This document shows positions 50,162-62,468 of a DNA stretch of 64,000 bases, piece after piece. The DNA is taken from contig JAJLRJ010000010.1 of assembly GCA_024195265.1 (NCBI GenBank), positions 37,358,709 to 37,422,708 of the forward strand. Reading direction: 5' to 3'. Under the pieces are notes generated by a model. It searched no databases. It was not told the origin of the DNA and saw nothing but the letters and a program-made list of their open reading frames with translations. The position numbers were made by a program, and so were the translations under genes. Origin of the DNA: Dendrophyllia cribrosa (Eukaryota; Cnidaria; Anthozoa; Scleractinia; Dendrophylliidae). Numbering within the stretch: the stretch's first letter is position 1; every line of letters begins with the position of its first letter.

Positions 50162-50197
50162 ACCACGATTTTTTTGACATGTCAAAAAAATCGTGGT
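50162..50197. repeat. 36-bp perfect palindrome
   Basis: ACCACGATTTTTTTGACA is followed directly by its exact complement with no loop. Confidence 0.85.
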
Positions 50198-51699
50198 CTT
50201 TTTAGGTGTCGTCACGGTCCATTAGGGCGCACCACAAATTGCTACGGTCGACCAGGAATTTCTTCCCGACGCCACTGCGATTTTTAAAAATTAAAAAATC
50301 GTGATCGACCGTACGAAAATTCGTGTATGTGGGCAAGGGGCTTAAATTTAGCACTCGACCAAGGGAGACTGCCAAAATCTTGTCTACCCCGAATTGCAAA
50401 AGTTAAAAAAAAAAAGAAAAGAAGACGAAACAAATACCATTAATTTCATTTTGCAAACGGAAATCGAAAAAAAAAAACGGCCTCATACGAAAGTACTGCA
50501 TAATAGCCTGAGTTGTTACGGTTTAGGATTTCACGATCCGGCAGTTAAAACATAAGAAACATATTCAAATGGCTTAACATTTGGTTGACTTCGCAAAGGA
50601 ATAGTTCCGTTCGCACCTGTCAAAATTGGAACGTTGTCAATTTTAAAACGACAATGATTAGACAGTAACCGTGACGAAAAAAATTAATTCTTTGAGTGGG
50701 CTTTTTCCACATTGAAAATTTGATGATTTTTCACTTTAGAACAGGATGAACAAAGTACCAGGGACTGGAATTCAAGTAGCAGAAAAACTTAAATATGCAA
50801 CATCTTGAGAATCATCGGAAGGTTTTCACTCAGAAGCCTTCCGTCTTATTGAAATTGCAAATTTTCTTTAATTGTTGACGAATAATGAATTATAAAACTG
50901 TCAAGAAAACCTTATAATATTTTATAAGAGGTAATGAAATTAATTTTTTTTAAATTTATTATTAACAAGTAGGGAACATCTCTAAAAGTGGAAGAGATAT
51001 AATTCAAGGGAGATGTTTCAGATAAACGTTAGACTGCTTAAATAGAGAGATTAAACATCGCGTTTTAATACGGCAAACACGAACAGCAAAAAGTACCACG
51101 TGATCATTATTCCCCCGCTATTTTACCCTTTTTTGCCGTCTGCCGTTTGTCGTTTTGAGAGATAAGCTTCGCGTATATTTCTTTCGCGAACGGCAGGGAT
51201 ACAACTTTTGCCGTTTCGCGTTTGCCGTTTCTACATGAAAGTGAGTAGCTTTCCGTTTGTAATGAACATGTGAATTATTTTCGATTTTTTTAGTGGGTTT
51301 ATTTAACTATTCGAGGAAAAGAAAAGATAAGCAACCTAAAGCTGGCGTCTGTCGTTTGCCGGTAGAACGCGGTTCGTAAACAATGCGAGTCGTTTCTTTT
51401 GAATCGTTCTGCTGAATTAACAATTCCGTTTTCAGCGTTTTAAGCTAAAGGCTCTTTTATTTTATGTTCTATGTAGAATAACTGGTAAAATGTAAATTTA
51501 CATGGTAATTAGAACAAAAAAAGTAACAGTTAAGTAAAAAGCGATTGGTAAAGTCATGCATTACATTGATAGACTGTCACATTTTCATGTCCCACATTTT
51601 ACCGTGAACACTTACTTTATTTTTTCTTGCTTCGTTTTCTTACAATTAACAATGTTGTGTTAAAAATCGTCGCGCGACGAAAGTTTTCAAGGCTCAGTT

Positions 51700-52100
51700 C
51701 CTGGGGCGGGGTACTCTACAATTTTTTGGGTGGGGGTGTGCCGCTGGGACTCTGAGACCCTTAACCTATACTAGACCACTTTAGCTGCATTTTGCAACCC
51801 TATTCTAGACTAAACACCGAAAAACCCTACCCTATCCTAGACCTATTCCAGACTCGCTATTTTTCAGAAACTCGTTCACTATCGCAGTTATTAGTTAACA
51901 GGGGTCAGTAAAAATGCCGTACTGCCCGCCGTACCGATTTTTAAATGCCATTTGCCAGTAAACCTTGTCTGGACTAAATTCTCAAGGCAACTGATCAGTT
52001 TCGCGGAAAATGATACCCTATTCTAGACCAAAAATCTCTGATTACTATTCCCTATCCCAGACTAAACTGCCTGAAAACCATACCCTTCACAGCGGCACAT
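51700..52100 (+). repeat. Dispersed repeat, copy in forward orientation
   Basis: Contains TACCCTATTCTAGAC-type motifs and CCGTACTGCCCGCCGTACCG. Its reverse complement occurs twice at 58,100-59,040, and a degenerate piece lies near 55,170-55,310. Confidence 0.75.
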
Positions 52101-52687
52101 ACCGATATAGCGCATATATGGGAGTCCCCCCCGCCCCCGGACACAGTTTCAAGAACCGACGAACAAGGGTTCGTTCGACCGCACTTTAGGGTTCTTGAAA
52201 ACTGTCGGGTTTTTTTTTTTTGCAAGGTTTTTTACTTCGTCCAGCCTCGAAATAACTGCCCATGTGTCTCAGAGGAAGGGTCAGTTAAAGATAAGGGATT
52301 TTGGTCAGATTGGAGATTGCTCAAGTACGCATAGCGTTCCGGTTTTTCATTTGCCAGCGGTGTCACCTAAACCTCGCTTTCGTGTCGTTCGTACGGAAGG
52401 TCAAACGACAGGTCAAACTTGATGTTTTGTTTGTGAGCGAAGCTGTGTAATATTCACAGTTTCCATGGCATAGTAATTGTCAAACAAAAGCGTGATTAAC
52501 TCTCGCTTGAATAACAATGTTAATTTACGACATTCCGACACTATTGAAGTCATTGAACTGGAATTAATGGCTTAAGAAACAATACAGCTGGCTGAAAATT
52601 ATTAGATGAGTGCATGAAGCTACGAAGAAAGAGCGACTCGCCTTATTCGCATTTTATAAGCTAAGGATTGTTCAAGTTTAAAGCGAC

Positions 52688-55600
52688 ATGTTTATAACTG
52701 TAAGATATGGAGGTATGGATTTCATTTGTTACTAGCTTGATTTTGTTTTACCGCAAACCGAATAAACGTTTGAATGTAAATTTGGACTTCGTGACATGAT
52801 GTTCAATTTCGTGTTTATGTGCGAAGTTTACGTGTCGTGTGAAACATCACGAGAAAAATTTTTCTCTTTCTTTTCCCATTAAGATTGCCAAGAAGCGCTT
52901 TTTAACCCAAACTGTATGACTAAAGTTCTTTTAGAGGACATCAAAAAGCGATGCCGGCGAGGCAAAGAAGGTAGGTGACATTTGTTTGTTAGTTGCGTGT
53001 ATGTTGACTCAATATCGTGTTCTTTGTGCCACAAGCTGTTTGCTTGGTGCTTATGTTGCAAATGTCTTTGTTTTCTCAGAGATAATTGACTTGTCGGACG
53101 AATCGGGCAATCTTAAGAACCTTTTGGAGCATAAGAGTGAATACGCCACAGAAATTCTCAAGGCTCGACATTCGTTCATTCTCATAAGAGTTGACAGTGA
53201 GTTTTATTTACTTCATATTAAATATTAAAATTATGTTTTGTTTTTGTTTACACTGTTGTTGCACAGCAAGGTTATTCATCTGTTATAAAAGCGAAATAAG
53301 AACTCATTATCACGGCTCAGATGAAAGAAAACTTCTTTATTTTATCATGTATGCGGGTCTGAATGAAATGTTCTTTTATGACCGGGTTGTTCAAAGCACG
53401 ATTAAGCTAACCCAGGATTAGCGTCACTTTTGAATCCAGTTAAGCTTAAATAACTCAACAATTAAGCGCAGAAAATTTTCCAAAGTTTTCTGCGCTTCAG
53501 TTTCGACTTTAACTTGTCTTCAGGCAGGTACAAAAGTAGGAACGGATCAACTCGGATCGGATCGGACCGGATCCAGTCCGGGTCGGATCAACTCGGATCG
53601 ACCCGGATCGACTCGGATCATAAAAAAAAAATTGAAATGAGAAAAAATAAAAATTTTACCCAATTGTAGGTTGAAATTCCTCTCAGAAATAGGCCAAATC
53701 AAGTAAGCTTTGCAACGTTTAGAGCTCCGTGGCGTTCTCCGTGGTATTCACCCGCCATTTTGTTTATTAGTGCCAGTTCCTCTCGGATGAGGTCACGAAC
53801 TCGTGGTTTCGTTGCACGTTCCATCGATCGATCATATAAACATGGACCCAGCTGAAGGCGAGGAAGGTAAAATCTAGGCCATCTTTCTCAATGAAAGTGC
53901 TTAATTTCAAGAAAATTATAGTTTCTGTAACTCAGAATGTGCATATTGTTTTTTTTTTACAGCAGGCGATGTTGCTTTTTGTCACAAGTTTATAGAACTC
54001 GTGGTTGCGTAGCGAAAAGGAAGTTTCTTTACTGTCGTACCATAGTTAATAGAAAAAACTGGTTATGAAGCTCAACAAATTTCAAAAAGAGTGTACAAAG
54101 CTGCTTTGTTTTATGTTGAACGAACCGTGACCCTGCACATTGTTTTGTTTAACGTGTGAGCCCAAATGTTTCTACTGGTCAGTTGCTCATATGCATTTCA
54201 ATACCTTTTGTGTTTTGTGCAGGGTCAAGGCAAACGAACAAAAGAAATGGAGAACAAAAACATATAACAAAGGACTGACTGAGTTTCATAACCAGTTTGT
54301 TTTATTAACTATGGTCGTACTAACCCTGAGACGACATGAATTTATTTATGGTGGGGAGAAAGATGGCCTACATTTTACCTTCCTCGCCTTCAGCTGGGTC
54401 CATGTTTATATGATCGATCGATGGAGCGTGCAACGAACTAAGTTTGTAAAATGATCCGAGTGGAACTGGCACCAGTGAACAAAATGGTGGGTGAACGCCA
54501 CGGAGAACGGAGAACGCCACGGAGCTCTAAACGTTGCAAAGCTTACTTGATTTGACCTATTTCTGAGAGGAATTTTAACCTACAATTGGGTAAATTTTTT
54601 TATTTTTTCTCATTTCACTTTTTTTATGATCCGAGTCGATCCGGGGTCGATCCGAGTTGATCCGACCCGGACTGGATCCGATCCGATCCGAGTTGATCCG
54701 TTCCGACTTTTGTACCTGCCTCTTGTCTTCGCTACTAGCTACAAATGACCTTTTGAAAACATTTTTAAACAGAGAAATGAAAAAATATCCTCGCTAACTT
54801 TTAATCCGGGATTAGGGTTAATCGGCTTTCGAACAACCAGGCCCATGTGTTTACGCCAGTGGTTGCATCTACAATCTTGGTCAGAAGTCTTGGGACACTT
54901 TACATTTTCCCCTACAAATTGTCTTTGTCGTCACCTCCCCTTCCCCACCCCCAATACAATGGTAAGTTTTATGCATATAACCCAGCCACAATGTCTCAAC
55001 TTTGTATTGGGGGGAAGGGGGGACCAGGAAATGGAACAATATAAGTTTCTCTCTACGAAAGAAATTGTCATCGTGTAGCATTCGTCCACAGTTGTAGTTT
55101 CAGTTGTGTCCTGGAGGACGGGTTCACAAGGGATTTCGCATTGTATAATATATATAATATAAATAAATTGTTGTCTGGGTAGGGTATAGAAATCAGAGAG
55201 TTTTAATTGATCCAGAAATTATAGGGTATCATTTACCAGGAAACTGATCAGTGGTATGAAGATAGAATTTCTGGAAAATAGCAAGTCTGGGAGGGTATGA
55301 ACTTGTCTCTATGTTTTGTAACAACTACAAATATTACCACAGTCCCACTCCTCTTACATAGGATTCTAGTCTAGTGCAAGGTTAGACCTCCAGCATTTTG
55401 TTTTGTAGACCTTGTTTCAAACCCCTCTGCATCAGCTTAAAATATTGCCACTTAACAGCTGACCAACATGTCTTTATTACTTTTTAAAACATGAAATTAT
55501 ATTATAAAAGGGACGGCATCTCCTGCATTTCAAATGAAGCTATTGGAGTTTGAGCATACAATACATAACAAAAATAAATTAATGTGCTTGAAAAATGTCA

Positions 55601-57504
55601 TCAAACCAAGATATTGGCTAAGCAAAATAGACAACAAAAGGTGAGAATGGCCAGTCCAGGCCAGGCTAGGCTAATCGTTTTTTATGCCAGAAATCCCATC
55701 TTATACCCAGAGTCAGAGTCAGGCTCATTGGTCAGCAGTAGTCACCAGGAGGAACTCTGAGAAAATAGAAAAAAATAAGATTTTTTTGGCAATGGCAATT
55801 TCCTTGCCCATATAGTCAGAAGAAGCAACCAGAGTCCAACGATTCTGCAGTTAAAATTCCATTTCCTCAGAGATACTCTCAGCAATGAACCACTGACCAA
55901 GGAGATTTGCTAGTTTTGCTTGAGTTTATGTGCTGATTGACTTGGAATCAGGTCCTTTACTCAAGACATGTAACTAATAAGCAATAACTAGTATTTGTAT
56001 TTTTTTTTCATTTAATAATTAAAAAGAAAAAGAAGGGGATGAAGTTTCAACATACACTCCACTTCTCAATGACATCAGGACAATTACATCAGCATTTTTG
56101 CGTAAGTTAAACCACGCCTTTTTCATTTTAATCCAACATAGCTGCTGTCAACAAAATTCATGCAACATGCAAAGTAAAGCTTGGTAGAATTATTAATGGG
56201 GTTAGTTTCAAGAGAAACTGTGGTACTGCGTCGGTTGGGGGATGAAACACGAGAATTTAGTTTTATCGATTGAGTCGATAAGGTAAATTGACCACCGTAA
56301 AAAGATTCAAATAGCTGGCTGACGTTTCGAGCGCTAGCCCGACGAAGGGCTAGTGCTCGAAACGTCAGCTATTTGAATCTTTTTACGGTGGTCAATTTAC
56401 CTTATCGACTCAGTCGATAAAACTAAATTCTCTTGGTAGAATTAGATTGGTAGGATACAAATTAGCTAAAGTTATGTCTGGTGATATGAATCTGACACTT
56501 GAATCCTATTAAAAAGTAGTGCAGGTTGTAATTTACTATTGACTGCCTCGTTTTTTAGTCCCTCTCTCTAAGAAACTCATATACAATGGCTCTTTCAAAG
56601 TTTTAAAAGCCTACAATTGTGGTGGAAATGTTTAGTGAGTCACTCAACCATTGTGTAACCCTTTTCAAAACTACAGTAGTTGAACCTCCTTAATACGGTC
56701 ACCAAAGGGACAGACTCAATTGCTCATTATAGAGGTGTCTGCATTATAGAGGTGTCTGTATTATAGAGGTGTCTGCATTATAGAGTTGTCTGTATTATCG
56801 AGGTGTCTGTATTATAGAGGTGTCTGTATTATAGGTGTCTGTATTATAGGTGTCTGTATTATAGAGGTGTCCGTATTATAGAGGTGTCTGTATTATAGAG
56901 GTGTCCGTATTATAGAGGTGTCCGCATTATAGAAGTGTCTGTATTATAGATGTGTTCATATTATAGAGGTGTCTGTGTTATAGAAGTGTCCATATTATAG
57001 AGGCAGAGATTGTATGAATTTGGGTATCTTCAGGACCAAGAGAGCTGTCCATAATAGACAGGACTGTCGGTGTAATAGAGGTATCCATATGGAGAGGGTT
57101 GATTGTACTTGAAATGCGCTGATGAGTAAAGTGACAATCCATTAACCTACATCTCTATTTCGCCTACACCCCCAAAACAATGTTGTACTGGGGAGGAGGG
57201 GATAAGAATTTTCACAAGATTTGAAGCAAAATATGCAAGTGTCTAAATTTTTCGAACAAGCTTGTATGTTAAACATCTACCTAGGACTATTTTTCCAATT
57301 TTGTTATAGAATTGCTGCATCTTAGTATCATAACAAATTAATATTTCTACAGAACATCTAACCAGACCACAAAGCAGTCAGAGTAGTGTTTCTCCACCGA
57401 GTCGCCAGGGAAGACGAAAGTCGAGTGCCAACTGGGCTAAAGCAAGAACAAGTGTTGCATTGAGCGGAGAACTTAGGAAGAGAGCAAGAACAAGAAAATC
57501 TTGA
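52688..57504 (+). CDS. CXorf65-like protein, five exons, about 151 aa
   Basis: Exons 52688-52712, 52884-52970, 53080-53196, 56027-56101 and 57353-57504 join in phase with GT-AG junctions. The fourth exon's start could shift by 6 or 9 bases because several AGs follow each other. The N-terminus MFITVRYG, FNPNC and the segment IIDLSDESGNLKNL resemble the human uncharacterised protein CXorf65 in spacing and key residues. The first half looks like a small ubiquitin-like fold. The C-terminal exon is basic and Ser/Arg-rich. Function is unknown in any species as far as I know. Confidence 0.75.
53381..54843. mobile_element. Outer MITE in the CXorf65-like intron 3
   Basis: CCGGGTTGTTCAAAGC...GATTAAGC...CAGGATTAG on the left corresponds to the complement of the right end (GATTAGGGTTAATCGGCTTTCGAACAACCAGG). 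The foldback element at 53,522 is inserted inside it. Confidence 0.6.
53513..54730. mobile_element. 1,200-bp foldback element with 9-bp target duplication
   Basis: The element (53522-54721) starts AGGCAGGTACAAAAGT and ends with the complement; CTTGTCTTC flanks both sides. Arms of about 370 bp carry GGATCGG repeats and match closely; a second inner inverted pair is at 54,030-54,077 and 54,278-54,322. Both arms hold a copy of a short start-codon-plus-donor segment (ATGGACCCAGCTGAAGGCGA, 53,842 on). A 9-bp duplication fits Mutator-type insertion. Confidence 0.8.
56251..56432. repeat. 182-bp near-perfect palindrome of the hammerhead-like repeat
   Basis: The block seen singly at 35,711-35,814 is present here twice, head to head, around CCCGACGAAGGGC. 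It lies in CXorf65-like intron 4. Confidence 0.85.
56715..57080. repeat. ~18-bp minisatellite
   Basis: TATTATAGAGGTGTCTG units repeat about 17 times with small changes, in CXorf65-like intron 4. The 5' units read like degenerate TC-rich promoter satellite found in many invertebrate introns. Confidence 0.8.
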
Positions 57505-58110
57505 ACAGCAAATATCAATTTATTACATTTATGTGGGGAAAGACAGGGGGGGGGGCACTTCCTTTTTCTTGTGCCCTTTATTCCTTTTTACATACATTAA
57601 TTGGTTCATTCTTCCTCTTGTGCTTTTTCTATAGGAAAATATTACAGAATGTGTTGTTCCAGATATCCATACCTCCCCCACATTTCTTTTCCTGCTTTTG
57701 GTAGCCGCCCCCCCCCCCCCCCCTTCCCTTTTGTCCCGGTTTTTCCCTCCCCTTACCCCCCTGCCCCCACCTCCCCCCATTTATATAGAACAAAAGCAAA
57801 AGCTACCACCAGGCCCCGTATTCTTATTTTTGTGTTTCTTTTATTAATTCATATAATTTAGTTTTACATTACGAAATTACAATACATGCATATGTACAGA
57901 TCAACAAAATTGCAGATGTGATTATCAAACTTCTAGGATGAAAAGAAAAAGGTGAAAATGGAAAAAAGGAAATAGAAAGACATAAAATAATGTAGTTCAA
58001 ATGCCAACAGATAAAAAGTTACTGTCAAGGGCCAGTTATTTTTTAGTGATTTTTCTCGGTGGGGAAATATATATATGAGCTATGTAGGGATGTGTCGCTG
58101 TGAAGGGTAT

Positions 58111-59180
58111 GGTTTTCAAGCAGTTTAGTCTGGGATAGGGTATAGTAATCAGAGATTTTTGGTCTAGAATAGGGTATCATTTTCCGCGAAACTGATCAGT
58201 TGCATGAAGAATTTAGTCTAGACACGGTTTACTGGCAAATGGCATTTAAAAATCGGTACGGCGGGCAGTACGGCATTGTTACAGACCCCTGTTATCTAAT
58301 AACTGTGATAGTAAACGAGTTTCTGGAAGTTAGCGAGTCTGGAATAGATCTAGGATAGGGTAGGGTTTTTTGGTGTTTAGTCTAGAATAGGGTTGCAAAA
58401 TGCAGCTTAAATGGTCTAGTATAGGTTTAGGATCTCAGAGTGCCAGCGGCACACCCCTGCCCAAAAATTTGTAGAGTACCCCCCCCCCCCCCCCCCCCCC
58501 CCCTCCAAGTGATTTTTCCAGTCATTCATTCTAGCACTTTATCAATTTATTCCTACTTTCTAGGGCCAGTCCAGTAATTTGAAGGACTCGGTCCAGAAAA
58601 AAGCATAAGTGATGCCATTTTGGGACTGATGAATGAGAATTAAGAATTGGTTTTCAAGCAGTTTAGTCTGGGATAGGGTATAGTAATCAGAGATTTTTGG
58701 TCTAGAATAGGGTATCATTTTCCGCGAAACTGATCAGTTGCATGAAGAATTTAGTCTAGACACGGTTTACTGGCAAATGGCATTTAAAAATCGGTACGGC
58801 GGGCAGTACAGCATTGTTACAGACCCCTGTTATCTAATAACTGTGATAGTAAACGAGTTTCTGGAAGTTAGCGAGTCTGGAATAGGTCTAGGATAGGGTA
58901 GGGGTTTTTGGTGTTTAGTCTAGAATAGGGTTGCAAAATGCAGCTTAAATGGTCTAGTATAGGTTTAGGGTCTCAGAGTGCCAGCGGCACACCCCCGCCC
59001 AAAAATTTGTAGAGTACCCCCCCCCCCCCCCCCCCCCCTCCAAGTGATTTTTCCAGTCATTCATTCTAACACTTTATCAATTTATTCCTACTTTCTAGGG
59101 CCAGTCCAGTAATTTGAAGGACTCGGTCCAGAAAAAAGCATAAGTGATGCCATTTTGGGACTGATGAATGAGAATTAAGA
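58111..59180 (-). repeat. 538-bp tandem duplication of the dispersed repeat
   Basis: 58111-58648 and 58649-59180 are almost identical, each starting GGTTTTCAAGCAGTTTAGTC and each containing a C tract. High identity suggests a recent event. Confidence 0.9.
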
Positions 59181-60976
59181 ACAGATTTGCTACAAAAAAG
59201 TAGAGAATGGAGCAGAAAATGTCAATGTTATAAAGAGAAAGGGGAAGTTGGTGCTACTTAATGCAGTTCACACTCTTCCTTCCTGAACGTAACATGCACA
59301 TGCAGTTTGAATGCCCTTGTAACTGAATTGTCTTGAGTGACTGATTTTTGATGAGATGGAGCACCCCCTTGCAAAAAGGCTGGGCACACCCCGGAATTGT
59401 TAAACTATGACCTTTTTCTTTGCTGAATTTCTGTTTCACGTTCAGGAATCAGGTTAGAAACTAGTAAATTGTGCATCCTAATTGATCTCCAAGTTATAAA
59501 ATTTAAACAGTGCTTATTTTTTCATGATCATTTTTTTTTAATTAGGGGGGGGGGGGCGTGTTTGGTTTTTAAAAGTAAAACAATTATTTTATTGAAAAAT
59601 GATCACAATATTCTTAGTTAAAGAAACATTTGCATGGCTGTCATGTTTTTGGATAATTATTAAGCATAAATGTCTTGCAAAAGTCCCAGTGAATTGTTAT
59701 GTCACATATTAAAGAAAGTTTTTAAAAAAATGCCATTTGTGAATGTGCAACACATAAATACAGCAATTTTTTTATTTATATGAATATTTCAAGAGTGTGA
59801 CTATAAATGGAATAAATATTTGAGTTTCAGTAAGAAGTTTTGAAATGACTAGTGTTTTCTTCGTCTTTTTATTTTCCTTGGAATGCATATATTAGAATAG
59901 CTCTTGAGTCTCGTGATGTACATCATTCCTTTTGGTAGACAAAATCTCAAAGTGACACCATTCAAATGAGAAGTCTTTAACAGTACTCGTTGTCCAAGGT
60001 TAGGCAATCGCTTTTCTCTCTCCCTCTCCCTCTCTCCCACTCTTTCCCTTTTCCTCTCCCTCCCATGACAGCCTTGGATCCTTCCCCCACCCCGACTTAA
60101 TGGATCTGACCTTTTCGCGCTTGCCCTAGTTCTATTCTCACACCGTTTTGCCATACACTGTACTTTGATATTTTTTTTTGCTTTTGGTGATATTTTCTTC
60201 CTATTCAGTCAAGATAATAAAGTAAGCTTAAAGCAAGCTCCTCGGGTCACAATCATGAAAACACGATATATCAGCCAGGACATTACGCTTTCCTTTTAAA
60301 TCTTCAGGATGGCCCACGTTAAAAACTTGATTAAAGGGACATGTTTGGATAAAAAGATCGGAAGGAATGGTTTGGAAAAAAGTGTCCTGACAATAATTTT
60401 GATTTCTTGACTCCGCCTGTCACGAAATCAAATTTGATGAACTATAATCTACTTCTATCTTTGTAATCCTGCATTTTATTTCCAAACTATTGCTTCTGTT
60501 TTGCTCTATAAAATCCTTGTCTAATATTACTGGTGAGCGGTCTGTTAAAAACATGGATGTCGCAAAAATGTTTGTCAAATTACAGAGGTCGCGGAGTCTT
60601 CATTTTTTTCGCAAAGCCGTCTTGTTGTCTCGGTCTCGCCTCGCATTTTAAAAAATAACACGGTCTCGGACTTGAAGATAAAATTGCTGTTTGTCTCCCT
60701 GTCTCTCAAAGTCTCAAATTTATTATTCGCAATTTAACATCGGTGATTCCTCTCGTTGGACTCGTAATTCATATCGCGGCATTCATGGCTGACGCGTGGT
60801 TCTCTCCTTTGACCTTCGCAAGACATGAGGGCAAATTTTCCGTGGAGGACTGGATCAATGATGATAATCTATAAATAACTCACAACGCGTTATCATTGAT
60901 TAGGGTATGCATTAGAGATGGACTCTCTAACTTTCATCCTCTCCTGGACCGAGAATATTTCAAGTGCTTGTCCTTC

Positions 60977-61070
60977 GTAAGAACGAATCGTGCTCGAAAC
61001 CATGACGTCACCTTTTGAATATCTTTACTGCGGCCAATTTACCTTATCAACTCAGTTGTTAATTTTTCAT
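60977..61070 (+). repeat. Diverged third copy of the hammerhead-like repeat
   Basis: GTGCTCGAAACCATGACGTC and CGGCCAATTTACCTTATCAACTCAG correspond to parts of 35,711-35,814. Confidence 0.5.
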
Positions 61071-61216
61071 GTTTTACTCCCTCGCCGACGTAGTACCACA
61101 GCTTCTTTAGAAACGAGCCCCTTTATCTATCCTGGACTGGTTCACTTCTTTATTTGTGTTTATTGCCTGGTTTATTGTAATTGGCCAGATGCAATGACGG
61201 ATGTATATGTTACTGG

Positions 61217-61329
61217 TCAAATTTGATTTCAGGTTAATTTTGATTTTCCATTGTTCTTTTCTGTGCTAATATATGATAATGAATATCAAACAAAGGAAAA
61301 TCAAAATTAACCTGAAATCAAATTTGAAT
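61217..61329. repeat. Inverted repeat with 36-bp arms
   Basis: CAAATTTGATTTCAGGTTAA...TTTTCC and its exact complement enclose about 40 bases. Confidence 0.75.
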
Positions 61330-61971
61330 AGGGAGCATAAGCAACAACGAGGGCAACACCAAGGAAACTTCACTTGAAAAAAGGCAGTCGTGCTACTCAG
61401 TATTTGAGACTACTACGCAGTTGTTCCAATCTGTTTAATTTGTCTAACGTGTCTAGATTGTCCAGGAGCTTAATTTGTATAGACGGCTTTCAAGTCCAAA
61501 TAGAGAAAGGAAAATTAACCGTCGAGTGTTCATGGTCTCCACAAAGAACTATAATTTTATCATTTGACGTTGTTGTTTTGCAGGGAACCGGCGGCAAAGA
61601 AATGTACCAAAATGTATAAAACGCTCATTAAACCTATTGTATTGTGCCATTCTCACTGCAGTCACCATTGTTGCTGCTTGAAAAAAGTTCCCTAATAAGC
61701 GGGGATATGGGGACGGGGGGGGGGGGGGGGGGGGGGGGGTGAGGCGGAGGGGGGAAGGGCAGAGTGAAAGTGTTAGAAACTGCAAAACATTTTCAGTCCT
61801 TCCGGTCTTATTTTTTTACATGATAAGGGGTAGTGAATAAGCGGGGGGAGGACTTCTCTCCTAGATCCGCTAATGAGTTGTCATTACTTTGGCTCAATTT
61901 TACTTAACCTCAGTGGCTAGAGCTTATTATTTTGTTATTTAAGTGCGACTCCTCGCCCCCTCGTCCTGAAT

Positions 61972-62334
61972 ACTGCCATTCTTTATCAGTTGATACTACT
62001 ATAGTGGTATCAAACAAATGCCCAGTCATTGGTAAACAAGTTATGGTCATCAGGGCCGTAGCATGAGAAGGGGCAGGCCAGCTCCCCCCTCCCCCAATAA
62101 TTTTGAAAGTTGTCTTCTCTGTCATCCAGTCAGGCAAAGAACTGTTAGTGTCCGTTGGGTCTACGTAGTAGAGAGTAACCTGTTAAAGATATCCTTAATT
62201 TTAGCTTTAAGTGCTGATTACTACAAAACAAGCTCATTCACCCTAGTTTTTACTATTGAATTGTAATTAGCATGTTAAGATACAACATTTTGTTTGATAC
62301 CATTACTGTTGCATCAACTGATAAAGAATGGCAT
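61972..62334. mobile_element. MITE with ~45-bp TIRs
   Basis: TGCCATTCTTTATCAGTTGAT...GGTATCAAACAAA on the left and the complement on the right, with small differences. The inside has no long frame. Confidence 0.65.
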
Positions 62335-62468
62335 TATCGATACATCAACTACATTAGCTAGGAACTACTGCGAGCCAACCTTAAGCAAAAACTCCCTTTG
62401 AGCCTATACAAAGGAGAGAAAACAATTCATTCTTCAGCTGTAGCAATAGAGTGTTCTCGCCAATTTAG

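Larger units (their letters stand above)
47964..52687. promoter_or_regulatory. Intergenic region between two divergent genes
   Basis: The arrestin and CXorf65-like start codons face away from each other across 4.7 kb. Promoters of both must lie here, with any untranslated first exons, but I cannot point to specific boxes with confidence. The region also holds a retroelement tail (49,544), a palindrome (50,162) and a repeat copy (51,700-52,100). Confidence 0.5.
57505..62468. other. Intergenic, repeat-rich, no gene seen
   Basis: Holds the tandem duplication at 58,111-59,180, G/C tracts (57,709; 58,480; 59,018; 59,544; 61,717), a CT-rich stretch near 60,015-60,065, and inverted repeats at 61,217 and 61,972. 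Open frames here are short or low-complexity. Confidence 0.5.

Noticed and set aside
59849..60154. 101-codon minus-strand frame rich in Arg and Glu
   Set aside because: It is the translation of a GA/CT-rich simple repeat.
61374..61619. 81-codon plus-strand frame
   Set aside because: No homology recognised, no splice or start context, and it lies in repeat-rich intergenic DNA.
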